From Eumeta japonica (taxonomy: Eukaryota > Arthropoda > Insecta > Lepidoptera > Psychidae), in NCBI GenBank assembly GCA_005406025.1, contig BGZK01000719.1, positions 62,001-126,000 of the forward strand: 64,000 nt of DNA. The letters are read 5' to 3'. Shown in pieces: positions 10,871 through 21,980 of the stretch. The notes below the pieces were generated by a model, which was given only the letters and a program-made list of their open reading frames with translations, had not been told where the DNA came from and ran no database searches. Made by a program: the position numbers and the translations under genes. Position 1 is the stretch's first letter. The number at the start of each line of letters is the position of its first letter.

Positions 10871-13502
10871 TGATGGTATACTGAATCAAATGTATTGTAA
10901 GAAAAAGTTTCAAATGATTTCATCAATACAAAGGGTCTTATTAGATAATACAGAGATTATCTAATGTGAACAAACGTTCGATCAGATGATACAGCCGGAT
11001 ATATGTAGATAAATTTATACACTTGTGAAGCGTCTACATATATCGGTAAAAGGAGTATGCCAGTAACGTATATTTTGGCAATTTTTAAACCGAACGGAAA
11101 ATTTTCACTGCACAATCAAGTGCATTGTTTTAAATTTCAAAATTCATGTATACACTTTCGCAAATTAAGTTTCAATGATAGCTAAGTTTAGTAAATTTGA
11201 ATGTAGCTAAGTTAGGTTAGGTAAACATAGGTAGGTTTTTAAAGTCTGCTGCACCAAATGCTAATGTAGTTTCCTATTAATACAAGTATTTCAAGACTAC
11301 TGTACTTCTTTAGATTAGGTCTTGCAAAAAATAAATAAAGAAACAAAACTATTTACTTATATTTTATCTTTAATTTCTTAAAATATAGTTTTTTATTTAT
11401 TAGTGTAGATGTAGATGACACATGGTGCTTTCCCCGTGTAGACACAGAACCTAACCAGAATTCATCGATCCCCGTTACATATTCACAATAAAGAAATCAT
11501 TTCAAAATCTACAGGCACGCAAACGAAACCGGATAAGAAGCTATCATACACTCTGCAACATTATAAAATGTATGTCTAAAAGTTCAATCAAAGTTTTAAT
11601 AACATATTTTTTATATTATATATACTTTTAGATATATTTATCTAGTTAAATATATATCAACAACGCTCGTAAAATCAGGGAATACATGCTAATTTCATGA
11701 ATAAAATACTCTCTAGCACCCCTGGTTAATGTATTTATGTAGCTTCTTATTAATGCAAGCATTATTAGGGCCCATCCAATAGTTCCTGAGATTATTCCTT
11801 ATAAACGAACAAAATTAGGAAGTTTCTACTTATTCCATATTAGAATAGACATTATTAAGTTATAATTAAAAAAATAGACAAATGCGCAAACCTTTTGGAC
11901 ACTTTTGGAAACTACTGCCTCATTTTAGGTGACCTATTGTATTAGTCAAAAATACATCATAATGAACTGAAAAAGCTCAAATAAAATGTCGTTTATAAAT
12001 AAAAGAGACAAAAATATCGATGAACGTCATCTTGAGATAAATATTTTCTTGAATCATGAACCATTTTATAAAATGGATAAATAATTCGCGATTGTAGAAT
12101 TTAAGACGGTTGAGTAATTAATTCGAAAGTACGGAAAGTGGTCTATTTACACAAGGTAAATTTACTCTACGACTTCTCCCTGATGTAAATTAAGAACTTA
12201 ATTAAGAATATTCTTGTATTTGACACATTGTCTACATAACTGTTTTTACTTTTAAGAGTCAAATGAAAGAATGTAATAAATTGTAGTTAAAAAAATATAA
12301 CATTATCATTGTACCAGACAATTGCTAGACATTCTACGATTAGAAGCTTACATATATTGCAATGTGTTTTGCCAAAATTTAGCGGAATAATTATAGACTA
12401 CATGCCTTATTTACGTTACTAAACTTTGTTATAATTTTTTCAAATATTTGTCATGCAGACCATTTTTGAATTTACGATACTTTGCAAGCTTATTTTTCAA
12501 AGTGAAATTTTGAATGCTTTTTAAAATTTTAAAGCGACTAAATTTTGAAGATATCGATTTTTAAGACATTATATAAAATAACATTAGCCTCTACTTTATC
12601 AGCGTGGGAGAAGTGTGGACCAAGTCTGTCAGTTGGAAATAAAAAGAATGTTCTTAGAGTACGAATCAGCAGAAAGACGATAATTTTTTTTATATAAAAA
12701 CAACTACAAATCATCATTACTGCCTGTCCAGTTTTTAAAATGATCCATTTCGGTCCGTTTTTAGTTGTTATATCGATTGCCTACTCAACTCCGATGCAAT
12801 TTTTCGGTCTCACTCTAATATACAATCCAAATTTCACGATTGATGGCGTTGATCCATTCTTGGTTTCAATCTCTATGTAGATTCTAGTTGTACTATCGAT
12901 AACGATACTGAACCGGGTTCTAGACCTAATACCCATTTAAACGCTCGTTTTCACTACTGTCAAAATCTGTTTTGATTACTGGAAATACAATAAATAGCTA
13001 ACATTAAATGCTTCAGTAATTTCATCTGATAAAAAATAGATGGACAATATTTCGCTGTTGTATATTTTAATTTTGATTAATTGATTCAGCAGTTTCTGCA
13101 TGAATCAAGAAACGAATAGAAATGTATATATTATACAGCCCATATTTTATTTAGAACTACAGCTATTCTAACACGTGTCAAATTTAAAATTGGCTATTCA
13201 AAAGTTTAGGGGAAGAAAAAAAAAACAAATAAACAACCTTTAACTCTCTATGCCATATTTGAAATTTGCCCTTTATTTATTTTGCGAATAAAATAAAAAA
13301 CAAACAGACCTGACCTAATTTTTCCTAATTTAATACAACCTAGGTTTTTGCTGGAAGTATATCCAAATTGTTTTCAAAATTTCAATTCAGTTAGTTTAAA
13401 TTAACTATACCATAAAAACAAATAAAAGCTATTTTTACATTATAACTGGCTTTTATACGCTGCTCCGCTCATATTGGCATCAAATGAATTTTTCGATCTT
13501 TT
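10871..13502. other. AT-rich noncoding, nothing recognised
   Basis: Long AT-rich stretch with A/T homopolymers and scattered AATAAA words; no open frame of note, RNA gene or repeat boundary was recognised. Confidence 0.5.
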
Positions 13503-13690
13503 ATATAAAATCAAATCAAATCAAAAATATCCTTATTTCGTAGGCAATAGAATTACACTTGAAGTACGTTATTATTGTATTATTTTGGAATTTACAGAAC
13601 CACCAGTTCCAAATGTTGATTCACCCTGAGAAGAATGGAAAGGAAACTCTAGGTTTGCTCTTCTTTTCTCAAAGATACAGGATAGATTAA
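13503..13690 (-). mobile_element. Non-LTR retrotransposon 3' end with (TTTGA)n tail
   Basis: On the plus strand a tail-like AAAATCAAATCAAATCAAAA begins at 13507, and ACCACCAGTTCCAAATGTTG, AGAAGAATGGAAAGGAAACT and TTTGCTCTTCTTTTC follow (to ~13680). This order matches a well-known lepidopteran repeat (consensus ACCGGTTCGGAATGCAGATT and AGAAGAACCGGCAAGAAACT). Read on the minus strand it ends in a (TTTGA)n tail, which some LINE families carry in place of poly(A). It is 5'-truncated and degraded. Family assignment (CR1/jockey type) is from memory. Confidence 0.55.
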
Positions 13691-15309
13691 TCATTAAACT
13701 AGTGCAATATTTAAAAATTACTTAAAACAACATTATAGCCTAGCAGTTCATTCCCAGAATTTTTTTTAGAATATAGTCAGATACGATATAATAACTCTTA
13801 CCTTTTTTGAATAAAAGTTTTAAATTTGTGGAATGGCAAATTTTGAATTTCAACTGGGACCTTATTGTACTATTGAACGACCACACCGCCAATCATGATA
13901 ACCTATCTTATTCTGCTACTAAGGCAAGTTTTTCATCGTGAAATTCACTTTAAAATTATTCACTTTCGCATCAATTTTATAAATCAGGTTGGAAAAGAAA
14001 ATCAAACCGAAAAATTAAAAAAAAAATGTAAAAGAATATTCCTTTCTGGATGTAAGATACCATATGTTCTTTTCTGTACCCTTAACTACATTTACGCCTA
14101 AATATCATGCGTTACACACAAACAGAAAATTCACTTTCTCGTTTATAATATTGGTTACGGTTACGATGCAGTCTATGTTGTGACTAGAGCAACAACAATC
14201 CGTTAAGGATTTAGACTTTAGATATGTAGGGCCTCTTCCACGATCTCCTTCTAAACTTGCTTTTCACTAAAAGTCACTTTCAAAATTTTGCGTCTCATGT
14301 CATCCTTTTCACGGATTTTAGCCCGAACAACAGTTAAAAAGAAGACGTGGAACGCAAATTTTATTTTAATAGTGATATTTTGCTATATGTAGTTTAAAAA
14401 AATATGGTGAAAGAGACTTATAGAATTCATTATTTTCATTAGTTTTCATGTGAACAAAGAAACAAAAAAAGCAAATAATGTTTTGCTTACATATTATGTT
14501 AGATTTTAACAGGAATATAATAGTATGAAACAAACAAATATTTTATTTATTTTCTTGTACTCACTGACAAATAATTTAACAAAAACTATAAATTTGTGAA
14601 GAAAATTACAAATACCGCGCCAAAACCATAACAAAATATTTTTCGTTTGTTTGTACAAGAACGAAGTACGTATCGTATTTGGCCTTTATAACGCGTTTAT
14701 CGGACGTAATAAGCTGTTAAAAAAAAAAAGCAATTCTTACAGCAGTTTCCGAACCTGCGACGTTTGTAGCGACTAAACCATTTAATGAAATTTCTAATAA
14801 AGAGTAGATCTAATAAACACTAACCGGTTATTTTCTGTGAAAATGTCCACATAAAAGTAACGCTTCTTCATTTATGATATATATATCGTTTATTAGAAAT
14901 TACATTATAAATATTAACAATTTATACACGTTTTTATTATCTGGATCACATGTTATATGTGTTATCTTATATACAATTACGCCTAATAAAGATGAAATAA
15001 GTAATAGTGTTTATTCAAAGACGTTGAGGCGGGCCGCGTAATCGACACGCCCGCCCGACGCGATATTGATGAGGTCTGCCCTTTGCCCGCAACACTAATA
15101 AGTTTTTCTCATGGGAATCAGAGCATAATCACCAATGAAACTTATTCCCATTGCTCGTGCGGCTATATTTTATTAACATCTAGACGGATTACATTGGGAC
15201 TTATTTCATTGAACGATACTTAAGTGCGTCGTGTAGGTATGTTGATATTAGAAATGTATATTTTGAAAATCTGTAAAACGGTTGGCCCTAGCCCTCCCTG
15301 AAAGTTCTT
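13691..15309. other. AT-rich noncoding with a small CpG-rich patch
   Basis: No supported gene. A GC-rich patch at 15026-15100 (GGCGGGCCGCGTAATCGACA and following) is a candidate short regulatory element. The 68-codon frame at 13895-14101 is lysine-rich, AT-driven and judged chance. Confidence 0.45.
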
Positions 15310-15790
15310 ACTACTTTTGAGCTCTGTTAAGTTGAAAAAAGGGAAGTAAAGTATTGAGCTCATCATTCTTAAAAGTTCGATTTATTACTTTTTCAAGTTC
15401 TCAGAGCTCAAAATATAGTTCAATTGTTCTGAGCTTTTACAATTCATAAATCTACATGTATTAAAAACAGTTTTTTTAATTTTCATCTACATTATCTTTG
15501 GACTCCTTGTTTGACTTTGATTTGCTTTATGGTATCCGACGCAGTTTTTGCAGAAAAAGACAACCCAGTACCAAAGATCAATCCATCAAAAATTTCACGT
15601 TGTTTTGAAAATTAAAAACACTTTTTTCGAATTTTCCGTAAACGATATCTCTGGAATGAACACATCGATTTTGATACAATTTTCAATTTGTTTTTTAAGC
15701 AAAAGATGAAGTAAGATTTTGGAATTTGTCGGTAAAAAAGTTTAAAAATATTCTAAAAAAAGTTATACATTATCAGCATACAAATATTAA
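15310..15790 (-). repeat. Dispersed repeat with GAGCTC-motif array, copy A
   Basis: GAGCTC-type words occur at 15318-15324, 15355-15361, 15403-15409 and 15430-15435. Beside them lies a body which, in reverse complement, reads TTGTATCAAAATCGATGTGT then TCATTCCAGAG. Copy B on the plus strand (23280-23970) has the same order: ACTGCATCAAAATCGGGTGG, TCATTCGAAAGG, then a GAGCTC-word array. The shared order in opposite orientation supports one repeat family. Class unknown; no coding capacity. Confidence 0.45.
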
Positions 15791-17072
15791 TGATTACCAT
15801 TAGCTAGAGCCATATTGAAGATAGCAATGTATAAACTTATCATCAAATCTACAAGAATTGCTCACTTAAAGTAATACAATTTAAATGGAGATCGTGACGT
15901 AACGAATAATTTATTGTTGTACAGTTACATCAATATTTTCCTGACCTCGCTATAAAACTGTTATTTTGCTATCCGTCGGCGACCACATTTTCTACATTTA
16001 ATTAGACACTTCTACATAATTTACGTTATAGTTTTAGTCAAATGAAATTACTGAACCAGGCTGAACATACAAGATATTCGGTTATTAGTTGTAAATATAT
16101 ATATTCATCGATGAATCTTGTACTATACGCGGTCTAGATATGATTTTCATAAAGGAATATTTACATCCTTGATGACATTTACAATGGATTCAACAACAAT
16201 AGAAATAAATGGAAATATGCCAAAAACCTCTGAAATTGTAAACAATCTCAATTTTTTATTGTTCCTTTTGGAACCAATAAAAATATTAAAAAACAATAAA
16301 AAAAATTTAAACTAAATTTTACATGATATAAATGTCGCCTGAAGTTTGACGTAAATGTCAACATTATATACACTTCATTACTCTCTCCGTCTAATTGATA
16401 ATTAAAAAAACCATATCTTTTTATTTTCATCGTTGTGTGAAAAAATCTATCTATAGTCCTTTCTTTAGTAAAGCAGCATTCAATTAAGGAGATTAATTAC
16501 AACACCAATAACCCTAATGTGTAGATAAGATTTCAAACTAGAAAATTTAAAAACAGCTTATATTATTTCTGAGACAGTTTAATTTATTCTACGCAAATTT
16601 TAGGTATATTTAGTATTCTCTGAAAAATCGAATTATTTCGTACATAATTTTAAATGAAAGTTCGATTCGAAGTTTACTCATTTACCAACGGTCATTGTGA
16701 GATAGGTCTGAGTGAAGAACGTCATCTCATTAGCGCCGGCGGACCGGCGCGGGCGCGGGGGCGCGGACAGGACGCGTGATTGATCGGAAATCGACGCGCT
16801 GGCTCTATCTCGCCAGAGTCTGTACAAGTGTATTTGATTCCGCGACAGATATCTTCAACGGTGACATTTGAATTTAGACGATGTCAACGATGGCGCTGTG
16901 CTAATGAACTTTACAAAATTTTAAAGCCCTGTTAAGTGCGAATCGTTAACAAAATAAATTAAAATTTCAATGATAACATAGCGATTTTATGTTATTAGGA
17001 GACTGACACGCTTAAACATGAACGTTCACTTGCACTATGCGTTTCTATTTCATTTTTCAAATGAGAATTTCT
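15791..17072. other. AT-rich noncoding with a CpG-rich island at 16730-16870
   Basis: The island (GCGCCGGCGGACCGGCGCGG and following) contains GTGATTGATCGG and a TATCTCGCCAGAG segment, with no convincing frame; it is a candidate regulatory element. The rest is AT-rich, including two short frames around 16118-16430 judged chance. Confidence 0.4.
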
Positions 17073-17076
17073 TTAA
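17073..17076. repeat. Left TTAA target-site duplication
   Basis: TTAA directly abuts the CCCTAGAC terminus at 17077 and is repeated at 19497-19500. TTAA duplication is diagnostic of the piggyBac superfamily. Confidence 0.93.
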
Positions 17077-17110
17077 CCCTAGACACTAACCTTCGTCGTA
17101 TCGACGAGTG
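17077..17110 (+). repeat. piggyBac left terminal and sub-terminal repeat
   Basis: CCCTAGACACTAACC is followed at once by CTTCGTCGTATCGACGAGTG, a near-palindromic sub-terminal repeat. Compared with the right end, about 27 bp between the two parts is missing here, so the ends are asymmetric, as in known piggyBac elements. Confidence 0.85.
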
Positions 17111-17217
17111 CGCCACAGAAATATCGCTGTCTCTTTTCTGCGCGCGCGCGATTCTCGCGTTCTCGCTTGCCAACTCAGTGCCCGTCGAGCTCTTTCGGAG
17201 GCGCACGCATTCGGTGG

Positions 17218-17328
17218 GTAAGTACTTTACTTTCCAGATATTGCTAAAGTAGTCGTCGTTTCGACGAATGGTTAGGGTTTGTGTGATTTTTATAGCGTTA
17301 AAGTTGAAGTGTTTTCTTATTTTTACAG
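17218..17328 (+). other. Predicted intron in transposase 5' leader
   Basis: A consensus donor GTAAGT at 17218-17223 and an acceptor TTCTTATTTTTACAG ending at 17328 define a 111-bp intron just upstream of the ATG at 17336. The intron contains a copy of the element's sub-terminal repeat (TCGTCGTTTCGACGAATGG, 17255-17273). Prediction from splice signals only. Confidence 0.55.
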
Positions 17329-17335
17329 CTTTACG

Positions 17336-19151
17336 ATGTCATCCAAACGACCATTGAATGATAGAGATATATCGCGGCTCTCTTAGGTGAGGAAGACGAT
17401 AGTACCCAAGAAGAGCTATCAAACAGCGAGTCAGAAGATGGTTTGGAGGTGGATGATGCAGAGAGTGATAATCAAGAGGAGGCGTCCGATCACGAAGGTA
17501 GATCTTCAGTTATTTTGCTAGACGAGGCTTCGGGATCACAGTCACTTTTTGTACCGTTGGAGAGTTCGAGCGCTCACGCACTTCGCATATCTTGTCTTTT
17601 CCCAAAACACTATTCGAAGTCGAAGTCGTCATGTCTGGACTACGAGCAAGGGCCAGACTTCAAGTAGAACGGGTATTATAAATATTGTACGCGTTGCCAG
17701 AGGACCAGCTCGTGCTGTAAAGAATATGGTGGATCCCTGATCTTATTTGATAATTTTTGACTGACGAAATACAAGAACAGATTGTAAAGTGGACGAACGC
17801 GGAAATTGCGATTAAGAGGCAAACATATAACCAAATCACATCAACGCAAAATGACACAACCAAAGAGGAGATTAGAGCGCTCATTGGTGTTTTGGTATTA
17901 ACAGCAGCTCTTAAAGATAACCACTTGAGTTTGGATGAACTGTTCAACACAGAATATTCTGGTACAAGATATGTGTCATGCATGAGCAAAGAAAGATGCG
18001 ATTTTCTTCTACGATGCCTCCGTTTTGATGACAAAACACTTCGCTTACAACGAAAAAAAATGATCCCTTTACACTTATCAGAGATATATGGGAATTGCTT
18101 ATGGTTCAGTGCCGCCAAACTATGTGCCTGGGACAAATGTAACCATTGATGAGCAGCTACTGGCGTTTCGTGGGAGATGTAAGTTCCGAATGTATATTCC
18201 AAAGAAACCCGCCAAGTATGGGGTCAAGTTAGAAATGATATGTGATAGCGGTACAAAATACATGATCGATATACCCCATACCCTGGAAAAGGGACCAATA
18301 TGGAGGTTTGCCTTTAGGGGAGTATTTTGTGAAGGAACTTACACGCAGTATTCATGGTACGAACCGAAATGTAACCATGGATAACTGGTTCACTTCAGTA
18401 CCCTTAGCGAAGCAGCTACTCATGCAACCTTATAAATTGACGCTTGTTGGAACTTTGCGAGCTAATAAAAAGAAATCCCAGAAGAAATGAAGAACAGTCG
18501 ATCCCGAGCCGTCAATACATCAATGTTCTGTTACGATGGCCCCATTACGCTTCTTTCATATAAGCCGAAACCTTCAAAATGGTATACTTACTGTCTTCTT
18601 GTGATGAGAACGGCTCTATCAACCACGAAACAAAGAAGCATATGATTGAATTCTACAACAGCACGAAGGCGTCGTGGACACATTTGACCAAATGTGCTCA
18701 GTAGTGTCTTGCAGTAGAAAATCTAACCGCCCATTGTGTGTTTTCTACGCTATGATAAATATATCATGTATTAACAGCTACATAATTTACTGCCATAATA
18801 CTTCTGTGCTGGGGCAGAAAGTGATGTCTCGACGTGATTTTAAAGAAGCTGCATATGCAGCTGGCAGAACCTGGCTGAAAATCCGGCTCGAAGTTCGTAG
18901 TATGCCAACACATGTGAAGTTGAAGATAAAAAATCCTTAGGGATGTCAACTGATGAAGGTCAAGGTGAAGGTCAAAATGAAGGTCAACCATCATCTAGTA
19001 ATAATACTCAACCCTAGAGGTCCCTAACAAAAAAGAAAGATATGTGGACTTTGTCTACAAGAAAAGGCGCATGACAAAATCTTTGTGCTCAAAATGTAAC
19101 ACTGCAATTTGTGGTGAACATAAAGTTGATTTCTGTCTTAGATGTGCTTAA
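17336..19151 (+). pseudogene. piggyBac transposase, frameshifted relic
   Basis: The span equals about 605 codons, close to the usual length of ~600 residues, but no single frame is intact. From the ATG at 17336 (MSSKRPLNDRDI) an apparent two-base insertion near 17371 leads to a stop. The acidic N-terminal region then continues in another frame to ~17560. The DDE_Tnp_1_7 domain is spread over frames at 17549-17740, 17757-18060, 18088-18300, 18308-18660 and 18674-18940. Catalytic aspartates are visible at 18148-18150 (in TIDEQL), 18380-18382 (in TMDNWF), 18677-18679 and 18686-18688 (in VDTFDQM). A C-terminal zinc-binding domain (CSKCN, AICGEH, FCLRCA) ends at the TAA at 19149-19151. At least six frame changes make it a pseudogene. 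The 180-codon frame on the opposite strand (17660-18202) is its shadow. Confidence 0.92.
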
Positions 19152-19282
19152 TTTTTAATTTTTTTTTTATTTTTTCTGGAATTATATGACTGTTATTATT
19201 TAAGTTTGCCAAAGAAGAAAAGGCCATTTTTGTTATTTTTTTTAATTTTAAACATTGTGGGTTAAGTCAACTAAAAGATCTT

Positions 19283-19321
19283 AATAAAAATAGTTCCTAA
19301 GTAACAAAAGTACAAAATAAA
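19283..19321 (+). terminator. Transposase polyadenylation signals
   Basis: AATAAA occurs at 19283-19288 and 19316-19321, 130-170 nt after the transposase stop and before the right terminus, the expected place for 3' end formation of the element's transcript. Confidence 0.55.
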
Positions 19322-19438
19322 TATTTCTTTTTAATAAACCAATTTTTTTAATAGAATATTACTTAACCTAATTTATAAAGTGTAAAAACAACCGAAAACA
19401 CGATTAGATACATAAAATAATACGTCTCCAAAAATTTG

Positions 19439-19496
19439 TCGTCGAATCGACGAATGGTTAGGTTCAAAGGGTTATCTAAAGGTTAGGCGTCTAGGG
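19439..19496 (-). repeat. piggyBac right terminal and sub-terminal repeat
   Basis: GTTAGGCGTCTAGGG abuts the right TTAA. The internal TCGTCGAATCGACGAATGG starts at 19439, and the two are separated by a ~27-bp spacer absent from the left end. Confidence 0.85.
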
Positions 19497-19500
19497 TTAA
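19497..19500. repeat. Right TTAA target-site duplication
   Basis: TTAA directly follows the terminal GTCTAGGG and matches the copy at 17073-17076. Confidence 0.93.
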
Positions 19501-20137
19501 CCAGGGCTGGGGTGTAATTTGAAAGCGTTCGTGACCAACACAATGTGCCGCAATGCTAACAATATAGATAAATATGACGCAACTATTGCTCTGACTATAC
19601 CTAAGTATGACAATAAATGCCGTGTATATAAAAGTGAGTATAAAACAAATTATATTTCAATAACAAAAGAAGTCTTTATAAAAATAATAACTTAATAAAT
19701 AGATAACTTCATTATTTATTATAGTGAAAACGTACAGGCACGTTCGTCGATTTTCGGATGGGTATATTATGAATTTGCGTCAAAATGCTTATGTTAACGG
19801 TGTATGTCAATTATAAGAATAAGTTGAAAATTTTTGTATATTTGAAATTATATTTTTAATTCAATTCCAAACTTATGATTATTTTGTTGAAATTAAATGG
19901 CATAATTTTGCAGTTCAAACCTTACTATGCATACTGACTGATATTTAAATTTTTTGAGGAATAAATAAACCATACAAAAATATATATGATTGTTACTTGA
20001 AGTGTCAATAAATGTGGAAGCCAGACTAATGTAAGTGATTTTATTTTAAAATTACGATATTTTAATTTTAATATTGCAAAAAATTGAAAATATCAATAAA
20101 AACCAGTGTTATATCACAGTTTATGTTTTCACTTCTG

Positions 20138-20159
20138 TCGGCAGTCCCGTGACTGCCGA
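20138..20159. repeat. Perfect GC-rich hairpin, 9-bp arms
   Basis: TCGGCAGTC and GACTGCCGA pair around a CCGT loop. It is a tight, terminator-like stem with no oligo-T tract after it, so termination is not claimed. Confidence 0.85.
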
Positions 20160-20519
20160 GTTTTGTATAGAAAATGACACAGTAAAGGCAGCGTTCGTAA
20201 GCAAGCAAATAGTGTTGTTCAAGAATGCGGATGTGAAGAACAGTTATTGCGATACTTCTTAACGCGTGACGAGGTAGCGAGTGAATTGGCAATAAACGGG
20301 ACCGCGCCAAAGGACGTGCCGCACCGCTCAGTCACGCGCGTCCTTCTTTATCCTAGAGCTTTCGAAAATATCCTTTTTCCTCTGCTGCTTTTACGCTGCT
20401 ACTCCATCTGTGTACCGTTTTCTCTTTCATTCTAATCAAACTGCTTATATAATGAAAATCTTTCTCACTCTCTTTCTTATTACGATATAATGAGATACAT
20501 AGAGTGCAAATCAATGCAA

Positions 20520-20556
20520 TAAAATAGTAAATTAGTGTAATTAATTTACTATTTTA
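20520..20556. repeat. Perfect AT-rich hairpin, 15-bp arms
   Basis: Arms at 20520-20534 and 20542-20556 (core AAATAGTAAATTA and its complement) are separated by the 7-nt loop GTGTAAT. Confidence 0.85.
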
Positions 20557-21556
20557 CACAATTATAAATACTAGGACTAGTGTTGTATGTGTCACTTTGT
20601 TCTCAATGTACTAGTCAGAAATGGTCGCATAGGTGTCGTATTGAATATAACTGGCATTCAAAGCACGGAATCATTGAAAATTATGAGTATGCTATGCATC
20701 GGTATAGAAATCCGATTTATTATAGGCGCAACTACTTAAGTCGCTACTCGATTTTGACATTGATGAATGTAACTGTAAGGTCTAGAGATGTATATCAATA
20801 TTTATGAAATAATTCAATTTTATGCATTCAAAGGAAATGTATGTCCGGTTACATATGTTCATATCATATCATTCGTAGCAATATCTTTCTAGTAAAACGT
20901 AATAATACATTTTTGTCAACGCCAACGGGTGGACCCGTATTATTAAGCCTGTATTACACTAGACATGCTTTTTTCGCACCATCCACGTTCGCACACTCTA
21001 CAAGTCAATATTTCGTAGCTTTAGACAAATTGCGTCAGTACGTTAGTTTGATCACCGGCAATTTGTCGGATTGCAATAGACATTAGTTTAGGGAAAAGAT
21101 CTATTATGTACAGTCTTCATAATGTAAAGTAATGAATTAGGCCTCCAACTATATCAGCTCGAGTATTAGTGTCATTTTTTTTTATAAATATTACCTTATG
21201 TTTTCATTGAAAAGTTATTAAAAAAACTTCTCAAATCTAACAAATAAAGCTATAAAATCTTGGTACATTGAAGAAAGTTTTGAATCAGAGTGCATGAAAT
21301 TTTTAGTTGTAGTGTTAAAGGTCAGATATGTACGATACTTTTAAATAATGGGCATCTAAATACACAATAATTTTCTATTCTTTCTGCATCAGGTGTTTGT
21401 TACACCACTATCATGAAAAATGTACTATGATCATATTTAAAGACTAGTGGCTCACCTTGGTATTACCTAGTCTACGTAGGTAATAAGATGGATAAATACT
21501 GGAGTTGTTTTCTTGTTTCTTAAAACAGATTTTTACTCACTGAAAGGTTTTCGCAG

Positions 21557-21680
21557 CGTGACTGACCGGATGTACATGGCGAGCATCTCACTCAAGCCTG
21601 AGCGCCTCGAATGGATCTCCCTTAAGCCGTCGCTAGGACTCCGGGTGCGGCAAGAGCTCAGTTCAAGATTTGGGGTCTGA
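21557..21680. other. GC-rich coding-like patch, strand ambiguous
   Basis: After an acceptor-like GGTTTTCGCAG a plus-strand frame runs 40 codons to a TGA at 21678-21680 (includes RMYMASISLKPERLEWISLK) with third-position GC well above the second position, a coding-type pattern. However, the minus strand is also open for about 48 codons through the same patch (includes SPSDGLREIHSRRSGL), which I vaguely associate with dispersed lepidopteran repeats. It is either a host exon, a captured exon or a repeat fragment; I cannot decide. Confidence 0.25.
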
Positions 21681-21922
21681 AAGTGCGTTTTATAAGCAGA
21701 AGTCTGTTAGCTTGACAGTAATAAAGGTGGCAGTGCACGCTCTGCATCTACGCATAGTTCGGTAAAAACGTTTAGGTGGGACCCACAAATAGTTCACATT
21801 TGTGCATATAATTAGACAATTGGGGAGGGAATGGACCCACATGAAGTAATTAATTTGGAAAATGAATAGTGTATGATGTAGTTGCGGTCTTCGACATATT
21901 TGAATATGGAGGCCAAACATTA

Positions 21923-21979
21923 TCAACAATGAACCATACATTTCTTTCGATCCTAATGAAATATATGGTTCATTGTTGA
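21923..21979. repeat. Hairpin, 22-bp arms with one mismatch, 13-nt loop
   Basis: The left arm 21923-21944 (starts TCAACAATGAACCATA) pairs with 21958-21979 (ends TATGGTTCATTGTTGA), with one G-T/C-A type mismatch. The size (57 nt total) is near that of a microRNA precursor, but no known seed is recognised. It may also be a short inverted-repeat element. Confidence 0.8.
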
Positions 21980-21980
21980 C

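Larger units (their letters stand above)
17077..19496 (+). mobile_element. piggyBac-family transposon, full length but defective
   Basis: The 2,420-bp element is bounded by inverted termini: CCCTAGACACTAACC on the left, and CCCTAGACGCCTAACC read inward from the right. Both are flanked by TTAA. A palindromic sub-terminal motif of the form TCGTCGNNTCGACGA occurs near each end (17094 and 19439) and once more inside the 5' leader intron (17254). The inside carries one transposase relic on the plus strand, a leader intron and two polyadenylation signals. The intact ends mean the copy could in principle be mobilised by transposase supplied elsewhere, but it cannot encode one itself. Well-preserved ends with a frameshifted gene fit decay after a cut-and-paste insertion. 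Confidence 0.93.
19501..21556. other. AT-rich noncoding with two hairpins
   Basis: No supported gene. Two strong hairpins lie at 20138-20159 and 20520-20556 (listed separately). The 62-codon frame 20074-20262 and the 75-81-codon frames near 20580-21086 have no recognisable domain and lack codon bias that would set them apart. Confidence 0.4.

Noticed and set aside
17660..18202. 180-codon minus-strand open frame, the longest in the window
   Set aside because: It is antisense to the piggyBac transposase, whose motifs are clear on the plus strand; no independent domain.
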